From assembly GCA_017987115.1 (NCBI GenBank), contig JAGNUG010000002.1:18918-82917 (forward strand): DNA of 64,000 nucleotides, read 5' to 3'. The notes under the pieces were generated by a model, which was not told where the DNA came from, did not search any database, and worked only from the letters and a program-made list of their open reading frames with translations. Below are positions 31,480-39,469 of this stretch, piece by piece (position 1 is the stretch's first letter; each line of letters starts with the position of its first letter). The DNA comes from Flavobacteriales bacterium. Lineage in GTDB: Bacteria; Bacteroidota; Bacteroidia; Flavobacteriales_F; PHOS-HE28. A program made the position numbers and the translations under genes.

Positions 31480-34092
31480 TCAATCCAACCGGTGCGCCAG
31501 CGTCACCGTCTTCTTGAATTTCTCCACGTTACCGGCAAGGTCATAGACTTCCAGCACTACGATGTAAGGTCCCATGCGGGCCAAGGATCCACCATCCATG
31601 ATCCCATCCCATGAGATGGCGCCTTGGGTGCCGAGCTGTAGGTTCTCCATCAGCTTTTTTGCTTCGCGCCCTGCAATGTCGTACACGATCATGTTCCCCA
31701 CAAAACCGGGCTCGTTGAAGGTGTAGGCGATGGTGAGCACATCCTGGTAGCCATCGTTGTCCGGACTGAAGATCGCGGGCTCTATCGTGAGCTCGCCGCT
31801 TGGGTCCGCAGTTTCCGAGTACTGCGAATTGCGGTATCCGGGCGTTGCTCTACCGGCTACATCGGATGCCGTCTGCCAGTTGCTGTTATCGCTGGTCGGT
31901 CGGTCCGGATCCACGCGTTCCAAACTGTATCCTTCGGGGTTGTTCACCAATTCGAAGTGCAGGTCGTCCGTATAGTTGAAGCGATCCAACGCACTGCCAT
32001 CCGGGGCTAACAGAACGACCGAGCCCTCGCCGTTGTTGTAGCTCGGCAATGCATTCTCCACGAAACGTTCGGTGCGGCTTTGGGGGTACACGGAGGCGAT
32101 GTTCGCGGAGTTCGTTGTGATCACCACGTATTCGCCGGGTAACAAAAGCAACGCACTGTTGATTACCGTTGGACTAGCGACCTCACCGCCGGTAACGTTG
32201 GCCATTTGCATTCCGGCAAGGGTCAATGTTTTTTGCGATCGGTTATAGAGCTCTATGAAATCACTGCCGTCAACAACGGGGTCATACAACACTTCGTTGA
32301 TCACGACATCGCCGCTGTCTACCGGTTCGGGTAACGCAAAATTCACCGTGTTGTTCGCACCGATCAGGTTGCCCGGACAATCCGATGCATCTTCTACGAC
32401 AAGGGTGTAGACGATGCCCTCTTGCAGCGGTTGAAGCAGTTCCACGGTAGCACCATTGGTGACGTTCGGGAACACATCTCCGGTGGCGATAACGGGTGTA
32501 ATGAAGTAGTTGGCACCGACCAAGCTGCTTGCATCCATGGCTTCATTGAAGACAACGATGAGCGTAGTGGGGGAGAGCACTTGCACGTTCAGCAGGCTTG
32601 GTGGCTGTGTGTCGGGGATGATCGCGTAGATCGAATTTTCTGTACCTGGCGTACCACCTGCGGCTGCATTGCTCGCACGCCAATTACTCGCACCGCTGCA
32701 CGGTGATGTCGGGTCGATCTGTTCCAACGACCAGCCGCCATCGTCCTTTACACCATCCTGGTACCAGCTCAAGGCATAGGTGACAGCATCGATGGTGGTG
32801 AGCGTATTGTCGGTGAGCACGAGCGCATCGCCTTCGTTATTCAACGCGGGCAGGCTGGTGGTGCCGATCTTGTTCGGTACGGTGGCATACACAGGCAGGT
32901 TCGCTGCGGCGATCAGCAATACATACTCACCGGGTAGCAAGGTGTAGGCAGGCAAGGTTACCGGTGTGCCGCCGTCGCTGAAGGTCCAGCCATCCAGATC
33001 GAAGGTCTTGTTGGTTGTTGCGTTATACAGTTCGATGAATTCCACTTCGGGCATCCCGACAGGCGGGCTCGGATCCGCGAAGATCTCGTTGATGACCACA
33101 TCGCGGTAGGCCGGTTGTTCCGGTACGGAATAGGTGAACGGGAACTGCGTGCTCGGCATGGCGTTCCCAACAAGGTCCTCTACATCCTGCGTGATCAAGG
33201 TGTAGCTGGAGCCATTGGTCAATGCACTTGTTAGCGTTAAGTGTACACGCGTGAATTCGACGGCATCGCGCAGGGCAGTAGTTGCCGTAATGAAGGGTTG
33301 CACCTCATAGTTTACGGCCGTGTTCGCCGTGGTCAGCTCCACCGGTTCATCAAAGATCACATCGATGTTGAGGGGATCAACAATTTCCACCGCTACGATG
33401 TTCGGTGGGTCCAGGTCCACGGGTATAACGCCTACAACGAAGTCATCGAAGAAGTGCCCATTCACCGCATCGGCCAACGTGCTCTGCACGATCGATAAAC
33501 CGAAATGCGTTCCGATCAGTACATCCGCATCGGTGATCGGACCAACGCTGGTGAAGGTCCCTGTGTTCCCATCATCGAAGAACAGGCTCCATTCACTGGT
33601 CATGGTGCGCTCAACGCGGATCTTGAACGGATTGCTGCTGCTGCTGTTCACGATACCGGCCGGACTTACCAGAATGGACGTATTCACCCCGGCAACGCGT
33701 TTGAATAATTCGATCACATCCGCAGTGCCGCCCATCCGCACGAACCATCCGTTCATCGCAACGCTCAGATCGGCATTGTCGCTGATCAGATACATGTCTA
33801 CATAATTGGCTCCGCTGGTGGCGAATCGAAGGTCCGCGAACCATTCCCACCGCGCATTGCTGGTGATGGGGCTCGGGGTGCTCAGGTAGTAGCTGCTCGC
33901 ACCCGGACTGTTGCTGCGTAACCGCATGTTGCCGCCATCGTCCGCCACAACGAATACGGTATTCGAACCATTCCACATCGGGTTGGTGGTGTAGTCACCA
34001 TCGGTGAAGTCGTCTGTAACTTGTCCAACGGTGTTGGCAGCGACCGCGAAGGTGATGAAGAGGATAAAAAGAAGGCGCAAGGCGTGATGCAT
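31480..34092 (-). CDS. Large secreted lamin-tail-domain protein with Ig-like C-terminus
   Basis: An 870-aa exported protein. A signal peptide (MHHALRLLFILFITFAVAAN) is followed by a jelly-roll-like N-terminal domain (about 25-210), Big_5/SbsA-like Ig domains (PPNIVAVEIVDPLNIDVIF and SLLNVQVLSPTTLIVVF), and two lamin-tail domains (DVVINEIFADPSPPVG near 340; DVVINEVLYDPVVDG near 590). The C-terminal domain is FlgD-Ig-like (EPAIFSPDNDGYQDVLTIAY). This architecture is common in Bacteroidota surface proteins, sometimes linked to calcium or nuclease domains; no catalytic domain is visible. It is divergent from asd. Confidence 0.83.
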   Translation of the reverse strand: MHHALRLLFILFITFAVAANTVGQVTDDFTDGDYTTNPMWNGSNTVFVVADDGGNMRLRSNSPGASSYYLSTPSPITSNARWEWFADLRFATSGANYVDMYLISDNADLSVAMNGWFVRMGGTADVIELFKRVAGVNTSILVSPAGIVNSSSSNPFKIRVERTMTSEWSLFFDDGNTGTFTSVGPITDADVLIGTHFGLSIVQSTLADAVNGHFFDDFVVGVIPVDLDPPNIVAVEIVDPLNIDVIFDEPVELTTANTAVNYEVQPFITATTALRDAVEFTRVHLTLTSALTNGSSYTLITQDVEDLVGNAMPSTQFPFTYSVPEQPAYRDVVINEIFADPSPPVGMPEVEFIELYNATTNKTFDLDGWTFSDGGTPVTLPAYTLLPGEYVLLIAAANLPVYATVPNKIGTTSLPALNNEGDALVLTDNTLTTIDAVTYALSWYQDGVKDDGGWSLEQIDPTSPCSGASNWRASNAAAGGTPGTENSIYAIIPDTQPPSLLNVQVLSPTTLIVVFNEAMDASSLVGANYFITPVIATGDVFPNVTNGATVELLQPLQEGIVYTLVVEDASDCPGNLIGANNTVNFALPEPVDSGDVVINEVLYDPVVDGSDFIELYNRSQKTLTLAGMQMANVTGGEVASPTVINSALLLLPGEYVVITTNSANIASVYPQSRTERFVENALPSYNNGEGSVVLLAPDGSALDRFNYTDDLHFELVNNPEGYSLERVDPDRPTSDNSNWQTASDVAGRATPGYRNSQYSETADPSGELTIEPAIFSPDNDGYQDVLTIAYTFNEPGFVGNMIVYDIAGREAKKLMENLQLGTQGAISWDGIMDGGSLARMGPYIVVLEVYDLAGNVEKFKKTVTLAHRLD

Positions 34093-34153
34093 CTGTTCGA
34101 ATAGAATCGGAAAGGTAGTACTTTCGAGCGCCTTACCTCGTTATGACCAAAGA

Positions 34154-35161
34154 ATGAAAGTTGCTGTTGTTGGCGCCACCGGAATGGTTGGTGAAATGAT
34201 GTTGAAGGTGCTACAGGAGCGCAAGTTCCCATTCACTGAATTTCTGCCTGTCGCAAGTGAACGCTCCGTGGGTACTTCGATCCACTTCAATGGTACCAAC
34301 CATACTGTGCTTAGCATGGAGCAAGCCGTTGCCCTGAAGCCGGATATTGCTCTATTCTCTGCGGGTGGTGCTGCTTCGCTGGAGTGGGCACCACGGTTCG
34401 CTGAGGTTGGTTGTGTGGTGATCGATAATAGCAGTACGTGGCGCATGGACGCCAGTAAAAAACTGATCGTACCTGAGATCAATGGTCACCTGCTTACTGC
34501 GGATGACCGCATCATCGCCAATCCGAATTGCAGCACGATCCAGATGGTGATGACCTTGGCGCCATTGCATAAAGCGTACGGGGTGGAGCGCGTGATCGTA
34601 TCCACCTACCAATCCGTAAGTGGTACGGGCGTGAAAGCGGTGCAGCAGCTTACCAATGAACGCAACGGTGTGCCCGGTGAAATGGCGTACCCCTACCGCA
34701 TAGAAGGGAACGTGATCCCGCGGTGCGATGTGTTCACGGAGAACGGCTACACCAAGGAGGAAATGAAATTGGTGAATGAAGCGCAGAAGATCCTGGATCG
34801 GAACATCCGCGTTACCGCAACCGCTGTGCGCGTGCCGGTGACCGGTGGGCATAGCGAAGCCGTGAATGTGGAATTCGCGAAGGAGTTCGAGACAGCGGAG
34901 GTTATCCGGTTATTGGAACAGACAGCGGGCATTACCGTTCAGAATGACCCGGGGCAGGACCTGTATCCGATGCCCATGCACGCCAGTGGAAAGGACGATG
35001 TTTTTGTGGGCCGCATCCGTCGGGATGAAACACAGCCACGCACGCTGAACCTCTGGATCGTTTCGGATAACCTGCGGAAGGGAGCTGCGACCAATGCGGT
35101 GCAGATCGCTGAATTATTGGTGAAGGAAGGGTTGGTGAAAACAGTTGTTAGTAGCGTTTGA
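34154..35161 (+). CDS. asd: Aspartate-semialdehyde dehydrogenase
   Basis: A 335-aa NADP-dependent enzyme that reduces aspartyl phosphate to aspartate semialdehyde for lysine, threonine and methionine synthesis. The Rossmann motif VVGATGMVGEMM is at the N-terminus, the active-site Cys in ANPNCSTIQM (near residue 124), and the substrate-binding segment VPVTGGHSEAVNVEF follows. Length is normal. It stands alone, 62 bases from the divergent lamin-tail gene. Confidence 0.95.
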   Translation: MKVAVVGATGMVGEMMLKVLQERKFPFTEFLPVASERSVGTSIHFNGTNHTVLSMEQAVALKPDIALFSAGGAASLEWAPRFAEVGCVVIDNSSTWRMDASKKLIVPEINGHLLTADDRIIANPNCSTIQMVMTLAPLHKAYGVERVIVSTYQSVSGTGVKAVQQLTNERNGVPGEMAYPYRIEGNVIPRCDVFTENGYTKEEMKLVNEAQKILDRNIRVTATAVRVPVTGGHSEAVNVEFAKEFETAEVIRLLEQTAGITVQNDPGQDLYPMPMHASGKDDVFVGRIRRDETQPRTLNLWIVSDNLRKGAATNAVQIAELLVKEGLVKTVVSSV

Positions 35162-35162
35162 A

Positions 35163-35243
35163 CCGTGCGCATAATTTGTGCATCGGATCAGTGTTGGTCT
35201 TTTCAAATTACCCGTTAAAATGAACAGGTTGTTGAATGCACTT
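35163..35243 (+). repeat. Direct repeat of a promoter/5' gene region, copy 1
   Basis: CCGTGCGCATAATTTGTGC (35163-35181) is identical to 36805-36823. The similarity continues through the leader to an ATG at the same distance (57 bases) and the codons for MN-LLNAL. Here the frame decays after about eight codons into an unrelated stretch, so this is a detached 5' end of the outer-membrane protein gene at 36862. Confidence 0.7.
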
Positions 35244-35357
35244 GAATCTCGGAAGGCTTTCCTTTTTGCAGACCCTGAAGCACCCGCAGTTCGAAGGGTC
35301 CAGAAGCGAAGACCCAGCGAGGGTATAAGATCCGAAGTTCAATGGAAGATCTTGACA

Positions 35358-35466
35358 GCTAACGCTCTAGTGTGCTTTACATGCCGTAATAGCGCAATAG
35401 ATTGAACTCTAAGCACCAACCAAGTCCAGAAATAAACGCAACTGTTGTTACAAGCTACTAGTTAGC
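35358..35466 (+). other. attC-like recombination site 1 (weakest)
   Basis: GCTAAC (35358-35363) and GTTAGC (35461-35466) form outer R-type boxes. Inside them TAGTG/TACTA-like and GCTT-type segments pair imperfectly with unequal bulges. It ends 13 bases before the gene at 35480. The pairing is weaker than in site 2, but size and position fit an attC site. Confidence 0.4.
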
Positions 35467-35479
35467 GGCCAACGTAGTA

Positions 35480-35944
35480 ATGAAAAGCAGAAAGCTCATG
35501 AAGAAAAATTGCGCTGGCGCGGTTTTAGTGATTCTGACAGGCTGTTATTTTGGTGCGAACGAGTCTGGAGGCCGAATTATTGACAACTTTCATCTAATCG
35601 GATGGGATGAAAGAGATTGGCAGATTGTATACAGTGAAGACAACAAAATATATCATCCTGAAAAAATTATAATAGGACATGATGTTTTTGCTGTTGGCAA
35701 TAACGATGATTTCATAATTGTTAAACAGCATCCTTGTGATAATCCCGTACCTCACCTTGCAGACTTTGATACCCTGCGTCCTGACAAAGAGGTCACGAAC
35801 TACTACATAATAGACATTCGACATGGTAGCCAATCATATAAGCTCCATAAGTTCGCCGACCAGGAAGAATTTGATGAAGAACGAAGAAAACTTGGAGTTC
35901 CGATGGAATTGACCTATAAATTCTACGATGCTAAACTAGATTGA
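35480..35944 (+). CDS. AT-rich lipoprotein, DUF3997-like
   Basis: A 154-aa lipoprotein with a basic start (MKSRKLMKKN) and lipobox LTGC near residue 22. The body has VFAVGNNDDFIIVKQHP and VTNYYIIDI, which resemble the uncharacterised DUF3997 family as I remember it. Codon use is distinctly AT-rich compared with its neighbours, a sign of acquisition. It stands alone between two attC-like hairpins (35358-35466 and 35968-36094), like a gene cassette. Function unknown. Confidence 0.72.
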   Translation: MKSRKLMKKNCAGAVLVILTGCYFGANESGGRIIDNFHLIGWDERDWQIVYSEDNKIYHPEKIIIGHDVFAVGNNDDFIIVKQHPCDNPVPHLADFDTLRPDKEVTNYYIIDIRHGSQSYKLHKFADQEEFDEERRKLGVPMELTYKFYDAKLD

Positions 35945-35967
35945 AGTGAAGGTGATTAATAGCGCCG

Positions 35968-36094
35968 GCCGCTAACATGCTCTTGCCGCAAGCCGCCCTC
36001 GTCCCGGTGACAACTCCCGTTGAAGCGATGAACACTTCGTCCAGGAACAAGATCACGAAAGGCGGCCTGCGGCAAGCGCAGGCCCGTTAGCGGC
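35968..36094 (+). other. attC-like recombination site 2 (strong bulged hairpin)
   Basis: Outer boxes GCCGCTAAC (35968-35976) and GTTAGCGGC (36086-36094) pair perfectly over nine bases. Unpaired spacers of six and ten bases follow. Inner boxes TTGCCGCA (35983-35990) and TGCGGCAA (36068-36075) pair, and after one mismatch GCCGCC (35992-35997) and GGCGGC (36061-36066) pair. The rest is a loop. R box, unequal spacers, L box and 127-base length are the layout of integron attC sites. It follows the preceding stop by 23 bases and precedes the next start by 12. Confidence 0.6.
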
Positions 36095-36106
36095 AAGCAT
36101 AAGACA

Positions 36107-36655
36107 ATGACGCAATACACATACATATCATCGATTGACTATATTAACAACTTGACATTTGACTATGTTGAGACGTATTCATTTCAACGAGGAAGTGAAT
36201 TTGAGGAAAACAATAAGACAAGTCGACCAGAATATGATAAGTTAAAGGTTAGAAAAGAAAAGCGTAACGATTTGACAGCCCTTGAAGAAAAACGATTTTT
36301 GGAACTACACGACCTTTTTGGGTTCACTCAATATTTAATCAACGACAAAGGACAATTTCATCATTCCAGCACAAAGACACACACTTTTAAATCGACAGAC
36401 CCGAAAATCGATAAACTGAAAAACATTTTGCGGACTGAAATCAAAGATATACCAGCTTGGATGTGCGCGCCAATGTATCGTGACGCATTAGTTTTTTATG
36501 ACAAATCGAACCATATTGTATCGACCTTGAATGTTTGCTTAAGTTGTGAATATATGGAAATCAAAATGTTTAGTCACATAAATGGAGACAATAAAACTTA
36601 CGACTTGTTGAGACAATATTTTATTGACCTTGGACATAAAATTGAAGACAGATAA
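36107..36655 (+). CDS. AT-rich hypothetical protein in a cassette-like unit
   Basis: A 182-aa protein without signal peptide or membrane segment. I do not recognise the family. Features: a charged middle (KVRKEKRNDLTALEEKRFLE) and a C-terminal block VSTLNVCLSCEYMEIKM with two cysteines. The composition is strongly AT-rich compared with flanking chromosome genes. It starts 12 bases after attC-like site 2 and its stop lies ten bases before attC-like site 3, exactly how cassette genes are packed. Confidence 0.7.
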   Translation: MTQYTYISSIDYINNLTFDYVETYSFQRGSEFEENNKTSRPEYDKLKVRKEKRNDLTALEEKRFLELHDLFGFTQYLINDKGQFHHSSTKTHTFKSTDPKIDKLKNILRTEIKDIPAWMCAPMYRDALVFYDKSNHIVSTLNVCLSCEYMEIKMFSHINGDNKTYDLLRQYFIDLGHKIEDR

Positions 36656-36664
36656 ATGCCAGCA

Positions 36665-36793
36665 GGTAACAGCACATTTGCAATAGGCGGGGTTTTGTAC
36701 TCCGCAGACAGTTTTGTGGTAGAAGAAAGTTTTGTGCTCCGCATACACATTTGTGCTGAAAAGCCCGCCCATCACAAATCTGCCAACCGTTCC
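36665..36793 (+). other. attC-like recombination site 3
   Basis: GGTAAC (36665-36670) faces GTTCC (36789-36793) as outer boxes with one bulge. ATTTGCAATAGGCGGG (36676-36691) pairs with CCCGCCCATCACAAAT (36764-36779) at 13 of 16 positions. Spacers are unequal and the loop is about 70 bases. It closes the second cassette-like unit. Confidence 0.5.
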
Positions 36794-36804
36794 AAGCGTT
36801 TGAT

Positions 36805-36885
36805 CCGTGCGCATAATTTGTGCAACGGATCATCGTTGTTCTTTTCTTAATACCAATTAACATGAACACGATGTTGAATGCACTT
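36805..36885 (+). repeat. Direct repeat of a promoter/5' gene region, copy 2
   Basis: This is the intact copy of the repeat at 35163-35243. It contains CATAATTTG, a near match to the -7 element (one base short), the leader, and the first codons of the outer-membrane protein gene at 36862. The two AT-rich cassette genes lie between the copies. Confidence 0.7.
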
Positions 36886-37806
36886 ACGCGCGTTGTACTT
36901 GTTGCTGCGCTACTCGTTGCAGTTGTTCCTTGTGCAAAAGGGCAAACGAATGCAACGGATCAGGCGCCATTGATAACTACGGTGTATTTCCCGGTCGGGA
37001 TATTCGCAGGCGGCACTCCCTTGATGACCACAACGGATTGGCGTAACCTGATGCCGGGATCCGAACTACTCCAACGCGATCTATCATGGGATACCGGTGA
37101 CCAAAGCAACTATGGTTTTGCTCGCGGTGGTCCTGGGTATAGGGGAGCCATGCCTGATGCGTCTCCGATCCTCGAAGTGGCAATGGGTTTGGATCTGGGC
37201 AGGAAGAAGGGGGCCGATGCACGGTTCGAAAAGGAACTTCGGCTCGGAGTTACTTACTTGGCCAATGGATACCTGGGCCGGACGTGGTATCGCTCTTCCA
37301 CAGGACCTTATGATACGCTTACCTCCAATTTGAATGGGCAGGAGTCCTATGTGGATACGACCTGGAACGAGCAGTATTCGGCGGACTACCGGTTTACGCG
37401 GATCGGATTGAACGCTGCTTATGTCGTGCGGAAACGAACGCCGGGTAAGTTGTCGTGGTACGTTGGTTTCGGTGGTATGGTGGGGACAACATTGAATGCT
37501 TCGGCTACCGTCAGCCATCAAGTGTATACATCGGTCACCCGATCGTATGTGGATTATCCGGAATTGGATACATCACTTGATAATGATGGATTCGAAGAGC
37601 ACCATGTTGCCTCTGCTATGTGGGGTGCAGCCTACGCACTTGCCGGTCTCGATCTCCGCTTAGGGAAAAAACATCCGTTCTGGAGCAGCATTCACCTGTT
37701 CAACGAACTGCGGCCCACGGTCCTGTTCAATAAAGTGCCCGGTTCTCAAATGGCCACCACCGGCGCGTTCCAGAACGTGTTCGGGTTGCGCCTTGATCTC
37801 AGGTGA
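36862..37806 (+). CDS. Predicted outer-membrane beta-barrel protein
   Basis: A 314-aa exported protein. I prefer ATG 36862 (signal peptide MNTMLNALTRVVLVAALLVA) to the upstream ATG 36820, which lies within the promoter repeat. The mature part has alternating hydrophobic and aromatic strands and many short turns (RLGVTYLANGYLG, YRFTRIGLNAAYVV, GLDLRLGKKHPFW), with C-terminal VFGLRLDLR, as in outer-membrane barrels. Cargo or function unknown. It is convergent with lspA, 14 bases away. Confidence 0.72.
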   Translation: MNTMLNALTRVVLVAALLVAVVPCAKGQTNATDQAPLITTVYFPVGIFAGGTPLMTTTDWRNLMPGSELLQRDLSWDTGDQSNYGFARGGPGYRGAMPDASPILEVAMGLDLGRKKGADARFEKELRLGVTYLANGYLGRTWYRSSTGPYDTLTSNLNGQESYVDTTWNEQYSADYRFTRIGLNAAYVVRKRTPGKLSWYVGFGGMVGTTLNASATVSHQVYTSVTRSYVDYPELDTSLDNDGFEEHHVASAMWGAAYALAGLDLRLGKKHPFWSSIHLFNELRPTVLFNKVPGSQMATTGAFQNVFGLRLDLR

Positions 37807-37820
37807 TCAAGAGGTCTGCC

Positions 37821-38474
37821 TTAAGCTGTTGAAGCCTCCGTTGGTGTTCCGGAAGGCTCGGGTTCTGCCGGCATGGTGTCCTCTTCCTTCGCTTTGCGTT
37901 GCATGAGAATGAACAGCACCACACCAACGGTGATCGCAGCATCCGCAACATTGAATACCGGTTCGAAGAACTCGAACGACCGGCCGCCCCACAACGGGAA
38001 CCACTGCGGGAAATGACCTTGCCAGAGCGGGAAGTAGAACATGTCCACCACAGAGCCGTGGAACAAACTTCCATAGCCTCCCTCAGGAGGAAATAGAACA
38101 GCCTTCTGGTACGGCGTGCTTTGACTGAAGATCATGCCGTAGAACGTGCTGTCGATGATGTTGCCCAACGCTCCGGCAAAGATCAACGCGACACTGATCA
38201 ATAGGCCGGTCTTAGCGCCCTGTTTGCTCATTCGCCAAAGGCTGTAGCCGATCGCGATAACGGCTACGATCCGGAACAAGGTGAGCAGCAGCTTTCCACG
38301 CTCTCCGCCGAAGACCATGCCAAAGGCCATGCCCGGATTCTCAATGAAATGCAGATAACCCTTGGTGCCAAGTATGGAGACCGAACTCTCGTAGAAGAAG
38401 TTCAATTTCACCCACACCTTCAATGCCTGATCGGCCAAAAGCACAAGTAGGATTACGGCGATCGAACGCTTCAA
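37821..38474 (-). CDS. lspA: Lipoprotein signal peptidase (signal peptidase II)
   Basis: A 217-aa inner-membrane aspartyl protease that cleaves prolipoproteins before the lipidated Cys. Four membrane segments are visible. The catalytic Asp residues lie in GALGNIIDSTFYG and FNVADAAITVG. It is longer than E. coli LspA (164 aa) because of an insertion between the two motifs and a C-terminal tail (AEPEPSGTPTEAS), both usual in Bacteroidota. It follows the DksA-like gene by 24 bases, as in the ileS-dksA-lspA order of this phylum. Confidence 0.93.
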   Translation of the reverse strand: MKRSIAVILLVLLADQALKVWVKLNFFYESSVSILGTKGYLHFIENPGMAFGMVFGGERGKLLLTLFRIVAVIAIGYSLWRMSKQGAKTGLLISVALIFAGALGNIIDSTFYGMIFSQSTPYQKAVLFPPEGGYGSLFHGSVVDMFYFPLWQGHFPQWFPLWGGRSFEFFEPVFNVADAAITVGVVLFILMQRKAKEEDTMPAEPEPSGTPTEASTA

Positions 38475-38498
38475 GACCTCCTAGGAATAATTACCGGA

Positions 38499-39419
38499 TC
38501 AGTTGCTCATCTGCTGCTTCGCCTCAATGCTCAACGTAGCATGTGGCACAAGACGCAAACGCTCCTTGCTGATAAGGCGACCGGTTACGCGGCAAAGACC
38601 ATAGGTCTTGTTGCGGATCCGGAGCAATGCATCTTCCAAGTGCTTGATGAACTTCTCTTGACGACCCGCCAACTGCGACGTTTCCTCACGACTCAATGTT
38701 TCACTGCCGTCCTCGATCATCTTGAACGAAGGGCTTGTGTCATCCGTGCCATTGTTGTCGTTGTTCGCCAAGGTCTGTTTCAGCAGATCATAGTCCTTCC
38801 GGGCCTCGTCCAACTTCTTGTTGATGAGCGTACGGAACTCCGTCAGTTCATCATCACTGTAACGCAATTTCGAAGGATGCTCCAATGTGGAGACCTGCTT
38901 TTTCACAACAGGTGCGGGCATCGGACGATTCGGTGCAACACGCTGTGTTACCAACGGTTTTGTTGGTACTTTTATCTTTATCTCCTTCACTTTCGGTGCA
39001 CGTTTTCGGGTCGTTTTTGCTGCTTTCGGGGCAGCTTTTTCCGGTGCAGCTTTCGGTGCTGCTTTTGGTGCAGCGGGTTTTTCCTTCGCTGCAGGTGTTG
39101 CTTTCTTTACCACTGGTTTCTTTGCTACTGGCTTGGCTACCTTTTTGGCTACCACCGCCTTCTTTGTTTTCGTCGGAGCTGCTTTTTTCTTGACCGCTGG
39201 CTTCACCACTTTCTTCGCTTTGGCAGCTACTTTCTTAGCAGGAGCTTTCTTGGCAACCACGTTCTTCACCGGCTTCTTTGCCACGGCCTTTTTCTTGGGC
39301 GCAGGTTTTGCCTTGGCCGCTTTCTTAGGGGCTGGTTTCGATGCCTTCTTAGGAGCAACTTTAGCGGCTTTCTTCTTAGCTGGTTTTACAGCTTTTTTGG
39401 CAGCGGTTTTCTTGGCCAT
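38499..39419 (-). CDS. DksA/TraR-family protein with long histone-H1-like N-terminal tail
   Basis: A 306-aa protein. I chose ATG 39419 (MAKKTAAKKAV); a longer frame runs into ileS. Residues 1 to about 165 are K/A/P-rich repeats like histone H1 C-terminal tails. The rest is a DksA-type coiled coil (SDDELTEFRTLINKKLDEAR) and a zinc-finger region reading YGLCRVTGRLIS, then RLRLVPHATLSIEAK. Only the first of the four expected Cys remains, so the finger probably does not bind zinc. Family members act on RNA polymerase; the tail suggests nucleic-acid binding. It sits between ileS and lspA. Confidence 0.85.
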   Translation of the reverse strand: MAKKTAAKKAVKPAKKKAAKVAPKKASKPAPKKAAKAKPAPKKKAVAKKPVKNVVAKKAPAKKVAAKAKKVVKPAVKKKAAPTKTKKAVVAKKVAKPVAKKPVVKKATPAAKEKPAAPKAAPKAAPEKAAPKAAKTTRKRAPKVKEIKIKVPTKPLVTQRVAPNRPMPAPVVKKQVSTLEHPSKLRYSDDELTEFRTLINKKLDEARKDYDLLKQTLANNDNNGTDDTSPSFKMIEDGSETLSREETSQLAGRQEKFIKHLEDALLRIRNKTYGLCRVTGRLISKERLRLVPHATLSIEAKQQMSN

Positions 39420-39469
39420 GGCGCAAAGGTCTTGAATTTGAGCCGCGAATATAGCGATTATTGGGGCTG

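Noticed and set aside
35178..35405. 75-codon frame with MNRLLNAL start
   Set aside because: It is the detached 5' end of the outer-membrane protein gene at 36862 fused to unrelated sequence. No complete signal peptide or domain remains.
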